Assembly: GCA_964399545.1 (NCBI GenBank)
Contig: CAYNRG010000001.1
Coordinates: 337,362 to 401,361 of the forward strand
Direction: 5' to 3'
Length of the DNA: 64,000 nucleotides
Origin: CAYNRG01 sp964399545
GTDB taxonomy: Bacteria; Bacillota_I; Bacilli_A; Erysipelotrichales; Erysipelotrichaceae
The translations under genes and the position numbers were made by a program. Of this stretch, positions 25,005-34,472 are shown in pieces. The number at the start of each line of letters is the position of its first letter. Position 1 is the first letter of the stretch. The notes beneath the pieces were generated by a model that did no database searches, was not told the DNA's origin, and saw only the letters and a list, made by a program, of their open reading frames with translations.

Positions 25005-26042
25005 ATGATTTTTACTACGTTAACTAGTTTTGAATTTAATGAATTTGCAAAAATTCATCCAGATAACTCTATTTTTCAATCTACTTCTTGGTGTAGAGTT
25101 AAATCCAATTGGACACCTCTTTATATAGGGGTTAAAGATCAAGGAGCATTAATTGCTGGATGCGTATTTTTATTGCGCGAACTTCCTTTAGGGTTTAAAT
25201 TAGCTTATTCTCCGCGAGGACCTTTGTTAGATTTTGAGAAACCTGAACTTGTTCAATTCTTTTTTACACATTGCCGAAAAGAATTAAGAAAACATCGTGT
25301 AATATTAGGTAAGTTTGATCCAAATATTATAATAAATGACCTACCCTTAAGTGAAAAAGATCAAGTTCCGTCTAAACAACTTAGCTCCTTAACAAAATTG
25401 CTTAGTAAAAATCGTTGTCGACACTTAGGATATACTTTATCTTTAAAACAAACTATTCAACCACGAATTCAGCTCTCTTTTCCAATCACTCCCGATATCG
25501 ATGAACAAATTCCGACAAAAACAAAAAAGAAAATTCGAAGCTGTCTTAAAAAAGGAGTAGTTATCAAAGAAGAAATCACTCCTGAATCATTGGCAACCAT
25601 GGTAGAATATACTCAAAATCGCCATCATATCAAACTTCGGAATAGCAATTATTTTAAATCTATTCTAGAAAATTTTCAAGAAAATTCTTGTGTTCTTTCT
25701 GCATATTTAGATGATTTACTGATTAGTTCTTGTTTAGTTGTGAGATGTAATAAAACTACAGAAATTCTATATTCCGGATATCATGATGATTATCGAAAGA
25801 CAGATTCTACTTACTTATTGAGATATCACGCCATTCAATGGGGACAAAAACACGGATGTTCACAATTTAATTTCGGTGGTGTAGAAGGAACACTCGATGA
25901 TGGATTATTCATGTTTAAATCAAGCTTTAATCCTCACATTCAGGTTTATATTGGAGAATTCGACCTCTATACCTATCCTTTCTTAAGCGTTTTAGCGAGC
26001 CACTTTTTCCCTGTTTTGAAATCTAAAATTTCCATAGGATAG
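25005..26042 (+). CDS. FemABX-family peptidoglycan branch aminoacyltransferase
   Basis: A 345-residue double-GNAT protein. The first half shows FQSTSWCRVKSNW, LPLGFKLAYSPRGPLLDF and KFDPNI, the conserved FemABX pattern. The second half contains NRHHIKLRNSNYFKSILENF and the C-terminal hallmark QFNFGGVEGTLDDGLFMFKSSF. These enzymes transfer an amino acid from aminoacyl-tRNA to the lipid II side chain to make the interpeptide bridge. It is shorter than FemA/FemB (about 420), mainly because the coiled-coil insert is missing, and so resembles FemX/MurM-like short forms. RBS AAGGATG. It follows gltX but behind a terminator. The amino acid used cannot be predicted. Confidence 0.87.
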   Translation: MIFTTLTSFEFNEFAKIHPDNSIFQSTSWCRVKSNWTPLYIGVKDQGALIAGCVFLLRELPLGFKLAYSPRGPLLDFEKPELVQFFFTHCRKELRKHRVILGKFDPNIIINDLPLSEKDQVPSKQLSSLTKLLSKNRCRHLGYTLSLKQTIQPRIQLSFPITPDIDEQIPTKTKKKIRSCLKKGVVIKEEITPESLATMVEYTQNRHHIKLRNSNYFKSILENFQENSCVLSAYLDDLLISSCLVVRCNKTTEILYSGYHDDYRKTDSTYLLRYHAIQWGQKHGCSQFNFGGVEGTLDDGLFMFKSSFNPHIQVYIGEFDLYTYPFLSVLASHFFPVLKSKISIG

Positions 26043-26113
26043 ATAAATAGTCAAATTTTTCTACCTTAATGGTAATCAACTATCTTGTCACAATCTTTTC
26101 AAAATTTCACATC

Positions 26114-26144
26114 AAAACCGACCTCATTTATAGGTCGGTTTTTT
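26114..26144 (+). terminator. Terminator of the FemABX gene, probably bidirectional
   Basis: Perfect AAAACCGACCT/AGGTCGGTTTTTT stem with a 7-base loop. It lies between the convergent FemABX gene and hydrogenase operon, and A residues on the left give a short U-tract on the minus strand too. Confidence 0.9.
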
Positions 26145-26226
26145 CAGCTTATTTTTTCTAACTCTATTTAAATTTTACTCATATACATAAGACTTGAGTA
26201 ATCCTTGCATTTTCAAATCAGACTTA

Positions 26227-27981
26227 TCACTTAAACTTCGCTTTCCTGTTATAAGTTGTATGCAAAATTTCGTGAGCTTGATGTGAACCAGGATATTCAA
26301 AGAATTTTTCATACAATTCTTGAATTTGCTTGTTTTCGTGGGATTTTCGCACATTACATCCCCTATCCTCTGTATATAAAGTCTGAGCGCGCAATTCTCT
26401 AAAATCTTTTCTATTCCTCGCATTTTTCAATACCGATGAAATAACTGGTTGCCCTCCACCATTAATACAGCCACCAGGACATCCCATTATTTCAATAAAA
26501 TGATATTTAGATGTTCCATCTTTAATTTGATCTAACAATACCTTTGCATTTATCATTCCGCTTGCTACAGCAATATGGATATCTGAACCATTAATACTCA
26601 GAGTTGACTCTTTTATTCCTTTCATTCCTCGCACTTCTTCAAAATCCAAATTATTTAATTCTTTTTTCTCTAAAACTTCTTTGACAGTACGAAGAGCAGC
26701 CTCCATAACACCGCCACTTGCTCCAAAAATAACTCCAGCTCCTGAATATTCACCAAACATATCTTGATCAAACTCTTCATCTGGGAGATTATTGAAATCA
26801 ATACCATACATTTTAATCAGTCGTGCACATTCTTTTGTAGTTAAAACAGTATCCACATCTTGAAGGCCATTAGCCTTATTTTCTGGACGAATAATTTCAG
26901 CCTTTTTTGCTGTACATGGCATAATCGAAACTACATAAATATCTCGCGGATCTATTCCTTTAATTTTTGCGTAATAACTTTTTAGAGCAGCTCCAAGCAT
27001 CATATGTGGACTTTTACAACTACTTAAATGTTCTAATAAATCTGGATATTCAAATTCAATGTAGCGCACCCAACCAGGAGAACAAGAAGTGATCATGGGT
27101 AATGTTCCGTTTTCTTGAATGCGATGAATAAATTCAGTTCCTTCTTCCATAATTGTTAAATCTGCACCAAAATTTGTGTCATAAACTCGGTGAAATCCAA
27201 CTCTTCTTAATGCTGCAGCCATTTTTCCTGTAGTTCTAGTTCCAATTGGGTAACCAAATTCTTCTCCTAAAGCTGCTCGAACCGCTGGAGCAGTCTGAAC
27301 AATAACATGCTTTGTTGGATTATTAAGCGCCTGTACTACTTTGTGAATTTCTTCCTTTTCACTCAAGGCACCTACTGGACAAACGGTAATACATTGACCA
27401 CATTGAATACAATTTACATCATCAAAACTTTTATCAAAAACTGGTCCAACTTTAGTTAAAAATCCTCGTCCTTCATAATTCAAGATTCCAAGTCCTTGAA
27501 ATTTTTTACATGCGTTAATACATCTACCGCATAAAACACATTTACTAGTATCACGAACAATTCCAGTTGAAGCATCATCAAATGTAGCAGGACTGTATTC
27601 TCCATCAAATTGATTTTCTCGAATATTTAATTCTGAAGCTAATGTTTGAAGCTCACACTTTTGGTTTCGACTACAGCTTAAACAATTTTTATTATGATTA
27701 GACATCAATAACTCTACTGAGTTACGCCTTCCCTCTATTGCTTTTTGTGAATGAGTCAAAACTTCCATTCCTGAGCGAACTGGATAATTACAGGATGCCG
27801 CTAAATTTTTAACGCCTTTAATTTCAACAAGGCATACTCTACATGCTCCTGATTTATTTAAATTTTTAAGATAACACAGTGTAGGTATTTTAACTCCCGC
27901 TTCTTGAGCAGCTTCGTAAATTGTTGTACCTTCTTCTACTTGAACAGGAATTGAATTTATTTTTAAATTGATTAATGTCAT
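26227..27981 (-). CDS. hydA: [FeFe]-hydrogenase catalytic subunit
   Basis: A 584-residue M3-type hydrogenase. In order: an N-terminal [2Fe-2S] domain (PTLCYLKNLNKSGACRVC), a His-ligand [4Fe-4S] site (HNKNCLSCSRNQKC), two ferredoxin clusters (CVLCGRCINACK and CIQCGQCITVCP), then the H-cluster domain with TSCSPGW (Cys near 297), MPCTAKKAE (near 354) and EIMGCPGGCINGGGQP (near 500), and the small-subunit tail. All H-cluster cysteines are present. With HydB and HydC it should form a soluble NAD(H)-linked, probably electron-bifurcating complex. It is the last gene, six bases after hydB. The HydEFG maturases are not in the window. Confidence 0.96.
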   Translation of the reverse strand: MTLINLKINSIPVQVEEGTTIYEAAQEAGVKIPTLCYLKNLNKSGACRVCLVEIKGVKNLAASCNYPVRSGMEVLTHSQKAIEGRRNSVELLMSNHNKNCLSCSRNQKCELQTLASELNIRENQFDGEYSPATFDDASTGIVRDTSKCVLCGRCINACKKFQGLGILNYEGRGFLTKVGPVFDKSFDDVNCIQCGQCITVCPVGALSEKEEIHKVVQALNNPTKHVIVQTAPAVRAALGEEFGYPIGTRTTGKMAAALRRVGFHRVYDTNFGADLTIMEEGTEFIHRIQENGTLPMITSCSPGWVRYIEFEYPDLLEHLSSCKSPHMMLGAALKSYYAKIKGIDPRDIYVVSIMPCTAKKAEIIRPENKANGLQDVDTVLTTKECARLIKMYGIDFNNLPDEEFDQDMFGEYSGAGVIFGASGGVMEAALRTVKEVLEKKELNNLDFEEVRGMKGIKESTLSINGSDIHIAVASGMINAKVLLDQIKDGTSKYHFIEIMGCPGGCINGGGQPVISSVLKNARNRKDFRELRAQTLYTEDRGCNVRKSHENKQIQELYEKFFEYPGSHQAHEILHTTYNRKAKFK

Positions 27982-27987
27982 ATCTCA

Positions 27988-29880
27988 TTACCCCCTATCA
28001 ATCGCTTGGAAGCGACAAGAATTAAAACATGCTCCACATTGAATACACAATTCTTCATTGATAATATACGGTTCTTTTCCTGGGACACCTGTTATTGCAC
28101 CTACAGGGCAATCTTTTTCACAAAGGCTACATTTTCTACATTTATCTGGATCAATTTTATAAGTCAGTAATGCTTTACATACTCCTGCAGGACATTTTTT
28201 ATCAACAACATGTTTTTCATATTCCGATCTAAATAGAGAGAGTGTAGATAGAATTGGATTTGGTGCTGTTTGCCCTAAGCCACATAAGGAAGTTTCTTTA
28301 ATTTTTAGACATAGCTCTTCCATTTGGCTAAGAAGCTCTACAGTTCCCTCTCCTTTACAAATTTTTTCCAACATTTCCAATAACCTTTTTGTTCCAATTC
28401 GACATGGAGAGCATTTACCACAAGACTCTTCTACAATAAAGTCCATATAAAATCTTGCTACATCTACCATACAGTTATCTTCATCCAAAACAATCATTCC
28501 GCCAGATCCCATCATAGATCCCAGATCAATCAAATTATCAAAGTCAATGCCAACATCTAAGTGATCTTGAGTTAAACAGCCTCCTGATGGACCTCCTGTT
28601 TGAACTGCTTTAAATTTTTTATTATCTGGACAACCTCCACCAATTTCATAAATAACTTCTCTCAATGTTGTTCCCATTGGAATTTCAACAAGTCCCGTAT
28701 TGGTAATTTTTCCTCCAAGTGCAAATACTTTAGTTCCTTTTGACTTTTCAGTTCCAATACTAGAAAACCATGGTGATCCATAAAGAATAATTTGCGGAAC
28801 ATTAGCAAAAGTTTCAACATTATTAATAATTGTTGGTTTTCCCCAAACTCCTGAAACCGCTGGAAATGGTGGTTTTGATACAGGCATTCCCCTTTTTCCT
28901 TCTATAGACATGATTAAAGCTGTCTCTTCACCACAAACAAAAGCACCGGCACCTAGTCGAATTTCAATATCAAAGTTAAATCCTGCTCCTAAGATATCAT
29001 CTCCTAATAGTCCAATTTCTTTCGCTTGATTCAGCGCTATTTGCAATCGTTCTACAGCTATTGGATATTCAGCACGGATATATACATACCCCTTCTGTGC
29101 TCCAATAGCGTATCCTGTAATTGCCATGGCTTCTAATACAGAATGTGGGTCTCCTTCTAAAATAGATCGATCCATAAACGCCCCTGGATCTCCTTCATCG
29201 GCATTACAAATAACATATTTTTCATCTTGTTCCTGATCAGCTGCAAACTGCCATTTCATACCTGTTGGAAATCCGCCTCCACCTCGGCCTCGTAACCCTG
29301 ATGCTTTCACTTCATCTAAAACCTCTTGAGGATTCATTTCAACTAAGCATTTTGCTAATGCTAAATATCCATCTTTAGCAATATACTCTTCAATATCTTC
29401 TGGATTAATCACTCCACAATTCTTAAGTGCTATCCTTTTTTGTTTCGCATAAAAACTAATTTTATCAATATCCATAATTTTTTCTTGCGTTTTTTCGTCA
29501 ATTTCAGTAATTTCTAAGCGCTCAACCTTTTTCCCTTGAATCAAGTGTTCTGCAACAATTTCCTCAACATCTTCTACGCTTACATGGCAATAAAATGTTT
29601 TATCCGGATAGATTGCAATAATAGGACCTTTCTGACACAAACCAAAGCAACCTGTCTTTAAAACTTTTATCTCTTCACTCTTATTTCTTTCTTCAATAAT
29701 CTTTCTAAACTCATCAATAATTAAATTAGAATTTGAAGATGTACAACCAGTTCCTGCACAAACAAGTACATTTATTTTTTCTATCCCTCTTTCAGCGGTT
29801 GATTTGAGTTCTGGATCTCTCAATTGAATTTTAGAAATTACTCTTTCCCGTAGTTGCTTTAACTCGGATATACTTTTCAC
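27988..29880 (-). CDS. hydB: Hydrogenase NADH/FMN subunit (NuoF-like, HydB)
   Basis: A 630-residue flavoprotein. It has an N-terminal thioredoxin-like [2Fe-2S] domain (CAGTGCTSSNSNLI with KTGCFGLCQKGPI), then the NuoF core with the FMN/NADH glycine-rich loops (RGRGGGGFPTGMKW and GAGAFVCGEETALI), the [4Fe-4S] motif ESCGKCSPCRIGTKRLLEM near residue 480, and a C-terminal two-cluster ferredoxin (CRKCSLCEKDCP, CIQCGACFNSCR). This is the layout of the beta subunit of trimeric bifurcating hydrogenases. It lies six bases before hydA and 32 bases after hydC. Confidence 0.96.
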   Translation of the reverse strand: MKSISELKQLRERVISKIQLRDPELKSTAERGIEKINVLVCAGTGCTSSNSNLIIDEFRKIIEERNKSEEIKVLKTGCFGLCQKGPIIAIYPDKTFYCHVSVEDVEEIVAEHLIQGKKVERLEITEIDEKTQEKIMDIDKISFYAKQKRIALKNCGVINPEDIEEYIAKDGYLALAKCLVEMNPQEVLDEVKASGLRGRGGGGFPTGMKWQFAADQEQDEKYVICNADEGDPGAFMDRSILEGDPHSVLEAMAITGYAIGAQKGYVYIRAEYPIAVERLQIALNQAKEIGLLGDDILGAGFNFDIEIRLGAGAFVCGEETALIMSIEGKRGMPVSKPPFPAVSGVWGKPTIINNVETFANVPQIILYGSPWFSSIGTEKSKGTKVFALGGKITNTGLVEIPMGTTLREVIYEIGGGCPDNKKFKAVQTGGPSGGCLTQDHLDVGIDFDNLIDLGSMMGSGGMIVLDEDNCMVDVARFYMDFIVEESCGKCSPCRIGTKRLLEMLEKICKGEGTVELLSQMEELCLKIKETSLCGLGQTAPNPILSTLSLFRSEYEKHVVDKKCPAGVCKALLTYKIDPDKCRKCSLCEKDCPVGAITGVPGKEPYIINEELCIQCGACFNSCRFQAIDRG

Positions 29881-29912
29881 GTTTAATTCCTCCTTTATTC
29901 TATCTTTTCTAA

Positions 29913-30401
29913 TTATCCTTTTTCTGCTACTAAAATTTTTTCAACTAGACTAGCCACTGTTTTCCCTGCATCACTATTTCCATAGACTTTACCATCTAAA
30001 ATAACAACAGGAGCTAATCCACAAGCACCTAGACACCTTGTTGCATCCAATGAAAATAGTCCATCTTCACTGGTTCCATTTACTTTAGCACCTGTCAGCG
30101 CTATAAGGTGATCAACAATATCTTGTGCTCCTTTAACATAACAAGCTGTCCCCATGCATACATTAATAATATGTTTCCCCTTGGGTTCTGTCGTAAATTG
30201 GGTGTAAAATGTTACGACTCCATAAATTTCTGCAACAGAGTTTCCTGTCGCATCAGAAATCCATTCCATTGCCTCAAAAGGAATATATCCTAGTTCATGT
30301 TGAATATCGTGCAACATTAACTTTACAGGACCTGGGCTTTTCATATGAACTTCAATAATTTCTTTGATTCTTTGTTTCACATTAGCATTTAACCTTTCCA
30401 T
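29913..30401 (-). CDS. hydC: Hydrogenase [2Fe-2S] subunit (NuoE-like, HydC)
   Basis: A 162-residue thioredoxin-fold protein of the NuoE family with four cluster cysteines in the pattern CMGTACYVKG and RCLGACGLAP. A helical N-terminal domain (KLMLHDIQHELGYIP) precedes it. It passes electrons between HydB and HydA. Start ATG with GGAGG close upstream. It follows the ABC permease gene by 12 bases. Confidence 0.95.
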   Translation of the reverse strand: MERLNANVKQRIKEIIEVHMKSPGPVKLMLHDIQHELGYIPFEAMEWISDATGNSVAEIYGVVTFYTQFTTEPKGKHIINVCMGTACYVKGAQDIVDHLIALTGAKVNGTSEDGLFSLDATRCLGACGLAPVVILDGKVYGNSDAGKTVASLVEKILVAEKG

Positions 30402-30413
30402 GTTATCCTCCTT

Positions 30414-31139
30414 CTATGATTGGTGCTTATTTATAAATTGATCAAAAACTAAATCAATTATAAAACAAATGAAAATAATGACTATCGTCCAAAAAAATAG
30501 ATTCGCTGTATCTAAATTAATACGTGATAAATATAGTTGCTTTCCAATTCCTACTCGAACCTGCCCTAAAATTTCAGCCATTACAGAAACCTTTAGACCT
30601 AATCCTAATGTTATTTTACTAGTTTCTAGCATTGTAGGAATCAGCATTGGTAAAGTCTTTGATTTAGTTGCTTCTAAAAAAGACTCTGGATAAATTTTTT
30701 CAATATCTTTTAATTCTTGCGACTCATTATCCATCGCAAAAAGAAAATTATTATAAAAAATTGGAAACAACACTAAAAAGCAAATAATCGATACACTCGC
30801 TTCTGAACCAAACCAAATTAAGGTAATTATGATATAGCTAATATTTGGTATTGATTTGGTAAGCACTTGAATAGGCTCAAACATCATCCTGAATTTAGAA
30901 CTTTGATTAGAAAGTATCGACAATAGTAGCGCACTCAGAAATGAAATAAAGAAACCTTTTAATACTCGAAATAGAGTTGTTGCAGTTATGGTATAAAAGC
31001 TCAATTTGGAAAAATTAGTTATACTAAGAGAAAAAACTTCAATAGGATATGGAATTAAAATTTCATTTTGGATACTCATAGCTAAAAGCTGCCAAGCAAG
31101 TAACAAAGTAAGCCAAGTAAATACTTTTTCTTTTTTCAT
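30414..31139 (-). CDS. ABC transporter permease (SsuC/TauC-like), orphan
   Basis: A 241-residue inner-membrane permease with about six hydrophobic helices. The cytoplasmic EAA-like loop, which contacts an ATPase, is at about residues 135-190 (KIYPESFLEATKSKTLPMLIPT). The sequence type is the nitrate/taurine/aliphatic-sulfonate/thiamine-precursor group. There is no ATPase or substrate-binding protein gene beside it. It is the first gene of the hydrogenase operon: a promoter lies upstream and hydC starts 12 bases after its stop. Whether it has anything to do with the hydrogenase is unknown. Confidence 0.8.
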   Translation of the reverse strand: MKKEKVFTWLTLLLAWQLLAMSIQNEILIPYPIEVFSLSITNFSKLSFYTITATTLFRVLKGFFISFLSALLLSILSNQSSKFRMMFEPIQVLTKSIPNISYIIITLIWFGSEASVSIICFLVLFPIFYNNFLFAMDNESQELKDIEKIYPESFLEATKSKTLPMLIPTMLETSKITLGLGLKVSVMAEILGQVRVGIGKQLYLSRINLDTANLFFWTIVIIFICFIIDLVFDQFINKHQS

Positions 31140-31171
31140 CTTATCCCCTTTTTTACAATTTACTTATTTTT

Positions 31172-31180
31172 ATTATAGCA
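31172..31180 (-). promoter_or_regulatory. Extended -10 promoter of the permease-hydCBA operon
   Basis: Minus strand TGCTATAAT (TATAAT at 31177-31172), about 33 bases before the permease start. There is no good -35 at the usual distance. Confidence 0.65.
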
Positions 31181-31254
31181 TAAACATACGGGGTTTTATA
31201 CAATTTAGCTTGCTTATTGGCAATTAGATATTTAACGTTGTTAGCTTTAAAATA

Positions 31255-31284
31255 CTTAAAAAACAGGGAATTCTTCCCTGTTTT
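31255..31284 (-). terminator. Terminator of nadE
   Basis: Perfect stem AAAACAGGGAA/TTCCCTGTTTT with a 3-base loop, followed on the minus strand by TTTTTT. It lies about 85 bases after the nadE stop. Confidence 0.88.
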
Positions 31285-31366
31285 ACACAAAAAATTAAGA
31301 ATAAGAAGAGAATTTAGAGGTTCCAAGCATCTTAACTAGTTCTCTCAATTATTCTCTAGACTTACT

Positions 31367-33166
31367 TTACTTTTCAAAAATTCCCTGAACTTCCCTAAAA
31401 TCAGAACCAAATCCACCTTTACTTATTAAAACAATTGGAGGCATTTGTATTCTTTTAAAAACTGCTTTTTGAATTGTGGAAACAAACCACTCTAGGTCTT
31501 CCAAAAAAGATTTTTCATCGTCTAGCCCATAATATTTTAACCACATTCCCGTCTCACTTTGGCTTAATTCTCCTGAATAATACATTTGCTTCACTTCATT
31601 TATTTGCCAAGCTGGATAGTTCATTAATTTTGTCAACAGCCAGTCATGATAAAACCATTTCATTGGATCAACTTGATTATCTCTTAGTTCTGCAGTTGGA
31701 GGTGTTTCCCAGAAAACTTTTCCATCTTTTAGCTGAGGTAGAAGGTTTAAAGGGACTGCTTCTTTTTCAAAATACTCATTCAATTGGTGACCTAACTCAA
31801 ATAATTGAACTTTTGTGCAATCTCCAATTGGTGAAAAAACACCGATTGAATCCCCGTATAATGTGCAATATCCTAAAGCAATTTCTAATTTATTGCCATT
31901 GTTAACAATAACTCCACCCTCTAAAGCAGCAAATGTTGATAATAAATTCCCACGAACTCTAGCTTGAATATTTTCTAAAACAATTCCGTTATTCGCTCCC
32001 GAATAATCGTACTCTTTGGTGGTGCAAATTGTTGCATTCACAATAGATTCAATATTTCCTTCACGAAATTCAATACCTAAATTCTGAGCAATCATTCGAG
32101 CGTTATCTTTTGTTTTCTCACTATTATATTGAGTCGCCATATTGTATCCAATCACTCGTTCTTTTCCTAATGCTGCTACTAGAAGACTCGTTGTGATAGT
32201 ACTATCTAAACCTCCAGACAACCCTACAATCCAGCGAACTTTTTGATTAAACCATTGTTTATCAACTTCTTGACACGCATAAATTAATGCATGTAGCAAT
32301 TTATTTTCTTTTTTTTCTGCTAAATCTTCTGTAGTAACATCTTGAATTTTTAACTCTTCAGCAAATTGGTCATTACAGGAAATAACACAATTCCCTTTTT
32401 TATTATACAGAGAACTATTTCCATCAAAAAGACAAATTGTCTTTCCTGTATTCTGCATTCCAACAGCATTAACATATAAAAACAAAGGTATTTCTGCTTT
32501 ATGGGCATAGCGATAAATTTGATTTTCACGAGAGCTTTCTTTTTCCAATGTCCATGGACTTGCAGAAATATTAATAATAATATCCACATCTTGTTTGATC
32601 AATAAACCTGTAACATCTACATCATAATCTGCACTCCATAAATCTTCGCAAATTTGAATCCCTATCTTTTTATCCACCCCATTTACATTCAAAAGAAAAG
32701 GAACACATTCATGATTTTTTCCATTTCGCTTAGCTTTTTCCAATCCGCTTAAAAAATAGCGACTATCATCAAATACACTATAATTCGGCAATAAATGCTT
32801 AACATATATACCTTGTGATCCATCTAACCGCTGAACCCAGCTTTTATTCTGACAAAAATATGCTCCATTGTATTTAGCTACTCGACCATCATGCCCACAA
32901 TAGTCCTTATCTACAACAATATTTCCATAAATAATTGCTATTCCTTCTGATAGATTTTTTATTCTTTCATTGTATGATAGTAAAATCTCTACAAAATATT
33001 CATCATTGTATTTATCAGCTAAAAAGTAACCACTCACACACATTTCTGGAAAAACAATTAAGTCTGCTTGTTGATTCTTAGCTTCTGAAATCATACTCTC
33101 CATTTTTTCAAAGTTTACTTGTGGTTGTCCTGCTAAAACCTTCATTTGTGCTATCGCAACTTTCAT
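31367..33166 (-). CDS. nadE: Glutamine-dependent NAD+ synthetase
   Basis: A 599-residue two-domain enzyme. The N-terminal nitrilase-type glutaminase (residues 1-270) has Glu in LIVFPEMCVSGY, Lys in KHLLPNY and Cys in GIQICEDLW, the catalytic triad. The C-terminal NAD+ synthetase has the PP-loop VGLSGGLDSTITT near 315. It turns nicotinate adenine dinucleotide into NAD+ with ammonia channelled from glutamine. TATAAT lies about 25 bases before the start, directly behind the purine operon terminator, so it is probably transcribed separately. Confidence 0.97.
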   Translation of the reverse strand: MKVAIAQMKVLAGQPQVNFEKMESMISEAKNQQADLIVFPEMCVSGYFLADKYNDEYFVEILLSYNERIKNLSEGIAIIYGNIVVDKDYCGHDGRVAKYNGAYFCQNKSWVQRLDGSQGIYVKHLLPNYSVFDDSRYFLSGLEKAKRNGKNHECVPFLLNVNGVDKKIGIQICEDLWSADYDVDVTGLLIKQDVDIIINISASPWTLEKESSRENQIYRYAHKAEIPLFLYVNAVGMQNTGKTICLFDGNSSLYNKKGNCVISCNDQFAEELKIQDVTTEDLAEKKENKLLHALIYACQEVDKQWFNQKVRWIVGLSGGLDSTITTSLLVAALGKERVIGYNMATQYNSEKTKDNARMIAQNLGIEFREGNIESIVNATICTTKEYDYSGANNGIVLENIQARVRGNLLSTFAALEGGVIVNNGNKLEIALGYCTLYGDSIGVFSPIGDCTKVQLFELGHQLNEYFEKEAVPLNLLPQLKDGKVFWETPPTAELRDNQVDPMKWFYHDWLLTKLMNYPAWQINEVKQMYYSGELSQSETGMWLKYYGLDDEKSFLEDLEWFVSTIQKAVFKRIQMPPIVLISKGGFGSDFREVQGIFEK

Positions 33167-33197
33167 TAACTCACCGCTTTCTTACTTCCATTATACA

Positions 33198-33225
33198 TGA
33201 AAAGTAGCAGAAATTCTGCTACTTT
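33198..33225 (-). terminator. Terminator of the purine operon
   Basis: AAAGTAGCAGAA/TTCTGCTACTTT stem (33201-33225) that begins within the last codons of purD and is followed on the minus strand by TTTTC. The presumed -35 of nadE falls inside this hairpin. Confidence 0.75.
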
Positions 33226-34472
33226 ATTCCTTTATTACCAATGTCTTTTCTGTAAAATAGAGATGGACAATTAATTTTATTGATTTCCGTATAAACACGA
33301 CTTTGTGCCTCTTTCAAATTCTTTCCTTTATCTACAACAAATAGTACACGACCTCCTGTTGCGATTACCTCTCCATCTTTACTTGACGTTCCCATATGGA
33401 ATATTGAAGAATGGCACTCCTCTATTCCTTTAATTACCGCACCTTTATTATAGCTTTCTGGATATCCTTCATTAGCCAAAACTACACCACAATAAAATTC
33501 TTCACTCCAATCCAATGCAATCTCTACTCCGGCCATTACTGATTCAACTATCTCTAGTAAATCACTGTTCAAAGCTGGAAGTAATACCTCTGTTTCCGGA
33601 TCACCAAACCTAACATTAAATTCGATGGTTTTAACTCCTTCCGAAGTCAACATACAACCACCATATAGAATACCAGTAAAAGGGCAACCCTCTTTAATCA
33701 TTGCATCTGCCATTGGCTGCATAATCGTTTTAATTGCCTCATCAATGGATTTTTTAGAAATGTGCATTACCGGGGTATATGCTCCCATTCCTCCTGTATT
33801 TAATCCTTGATCATTATCAAATGCTCTTTTGTGATCTTGAGCAATTTGCATAGGAATTACTAAATCATGGTGAACAAATGCAAGTAGTGAAAATTCCTCA
33901 CCATCTAAAAACTCTTCAATCACGACACTATTCCCCGCTGTTTGAAACAATTGATTACACATCATCTCTTCTAAAGAAGAAATAGCTTCTTCCATAGTTG
34001 TGGCAATCAGAACTCCTTTTCCAGCTGCTAAACCATCAGCTTTCAATACAATTGGCATACGTTGTTGAAGTAAATATGCTTTGGCTTTCTCAAAAGAATC
34101 AAAGCTTTCATAACTTGCAGTTGGAATATCATACTTTTTCATTAACGCCTTAGAAAAAACTTTTGAACCTTCTAATTGTGCTGCTGCTTTTGTGGGACCA
34201 AAGATAGTTAACCCATTTTTTTTAAATTCATCAACTATTCCTGCACATAAGTAAGTTTCAGGACCTACAAAGGATAAATCAATTTTTTCTTTTTTTACAA
34301 ACTCGATTAACCTATCGAAATCTAATGGATCTATATCTACTATTGTAGCCACATCGCTCATTCCAGGATTACCTGGGACTACAAATACTTCACTCACTTG
34401 ATTTGATTGCTTAAATTTTGACGCAATAGCGTGCTCGCGTCCACCACTTCCCAAAACTAATATTTTTTTCAT
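33219..34472 (-). CDS. purD: Phosphoribosylamine-glycine ligase (GAR synthetase)
   Basis: A 417-residue ATP-grasp enzyme of de novo purine synthesis joining phosphoribosylamine and glycine. MKKILVLGSGGREHAIASKF, the signature N-terminus, VLKADGLAAGKGV (ATP-binding) and EFNVRFGDPETE (metal site) are all present. It starts with a TAATG overlap on purH and has no ribosome site of its own, so translation must be coupled. It is the last gene of purELMNHD. Confidence 0.98.
   Translation of the reverse strand: MKKILVLGSGGREHAIASKFKQSNQVSEVFVVPGNPGMSDVATIVDIDPLDFDRLIEFVKKEKIDLSFVGPETYLCAGIVDEFKKNGLTIFGPTKAAAQLEGSKVFSKALMKKYDIPTASYESFDSFEKAKAYLLQQRMPIVLKADGLAAGKGVLIATTMEEAISSLEEMMCNQLFQTAGNSVVIEEFLDGEEFSLLAFVHHDLVIPMQIAQDHKRAFDNDQGLNTGGMGAYTPVMHISKKSIDEAIKTIMQPMADAMIKEGCPFTGILYGGCMLTSEGVKTIEFNVRFGDPETEVLLPALNSDLLEIVESVMAGVEIALDWSEEFYCGVVLANEGYPESYNKGAVIKGIEECHSSIFHMGTSSKDGEVIATGGRVLFVVDKGKNLKEAQSRVYTEINKINCPSLFYRKDIGNKGIK

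Noticed and set aside
31474..31905. 143-codon plus-strand frame opposite nadE
   Set aside because: Antisense to conserved NAD synthetase coding sequence, no ribosome site.
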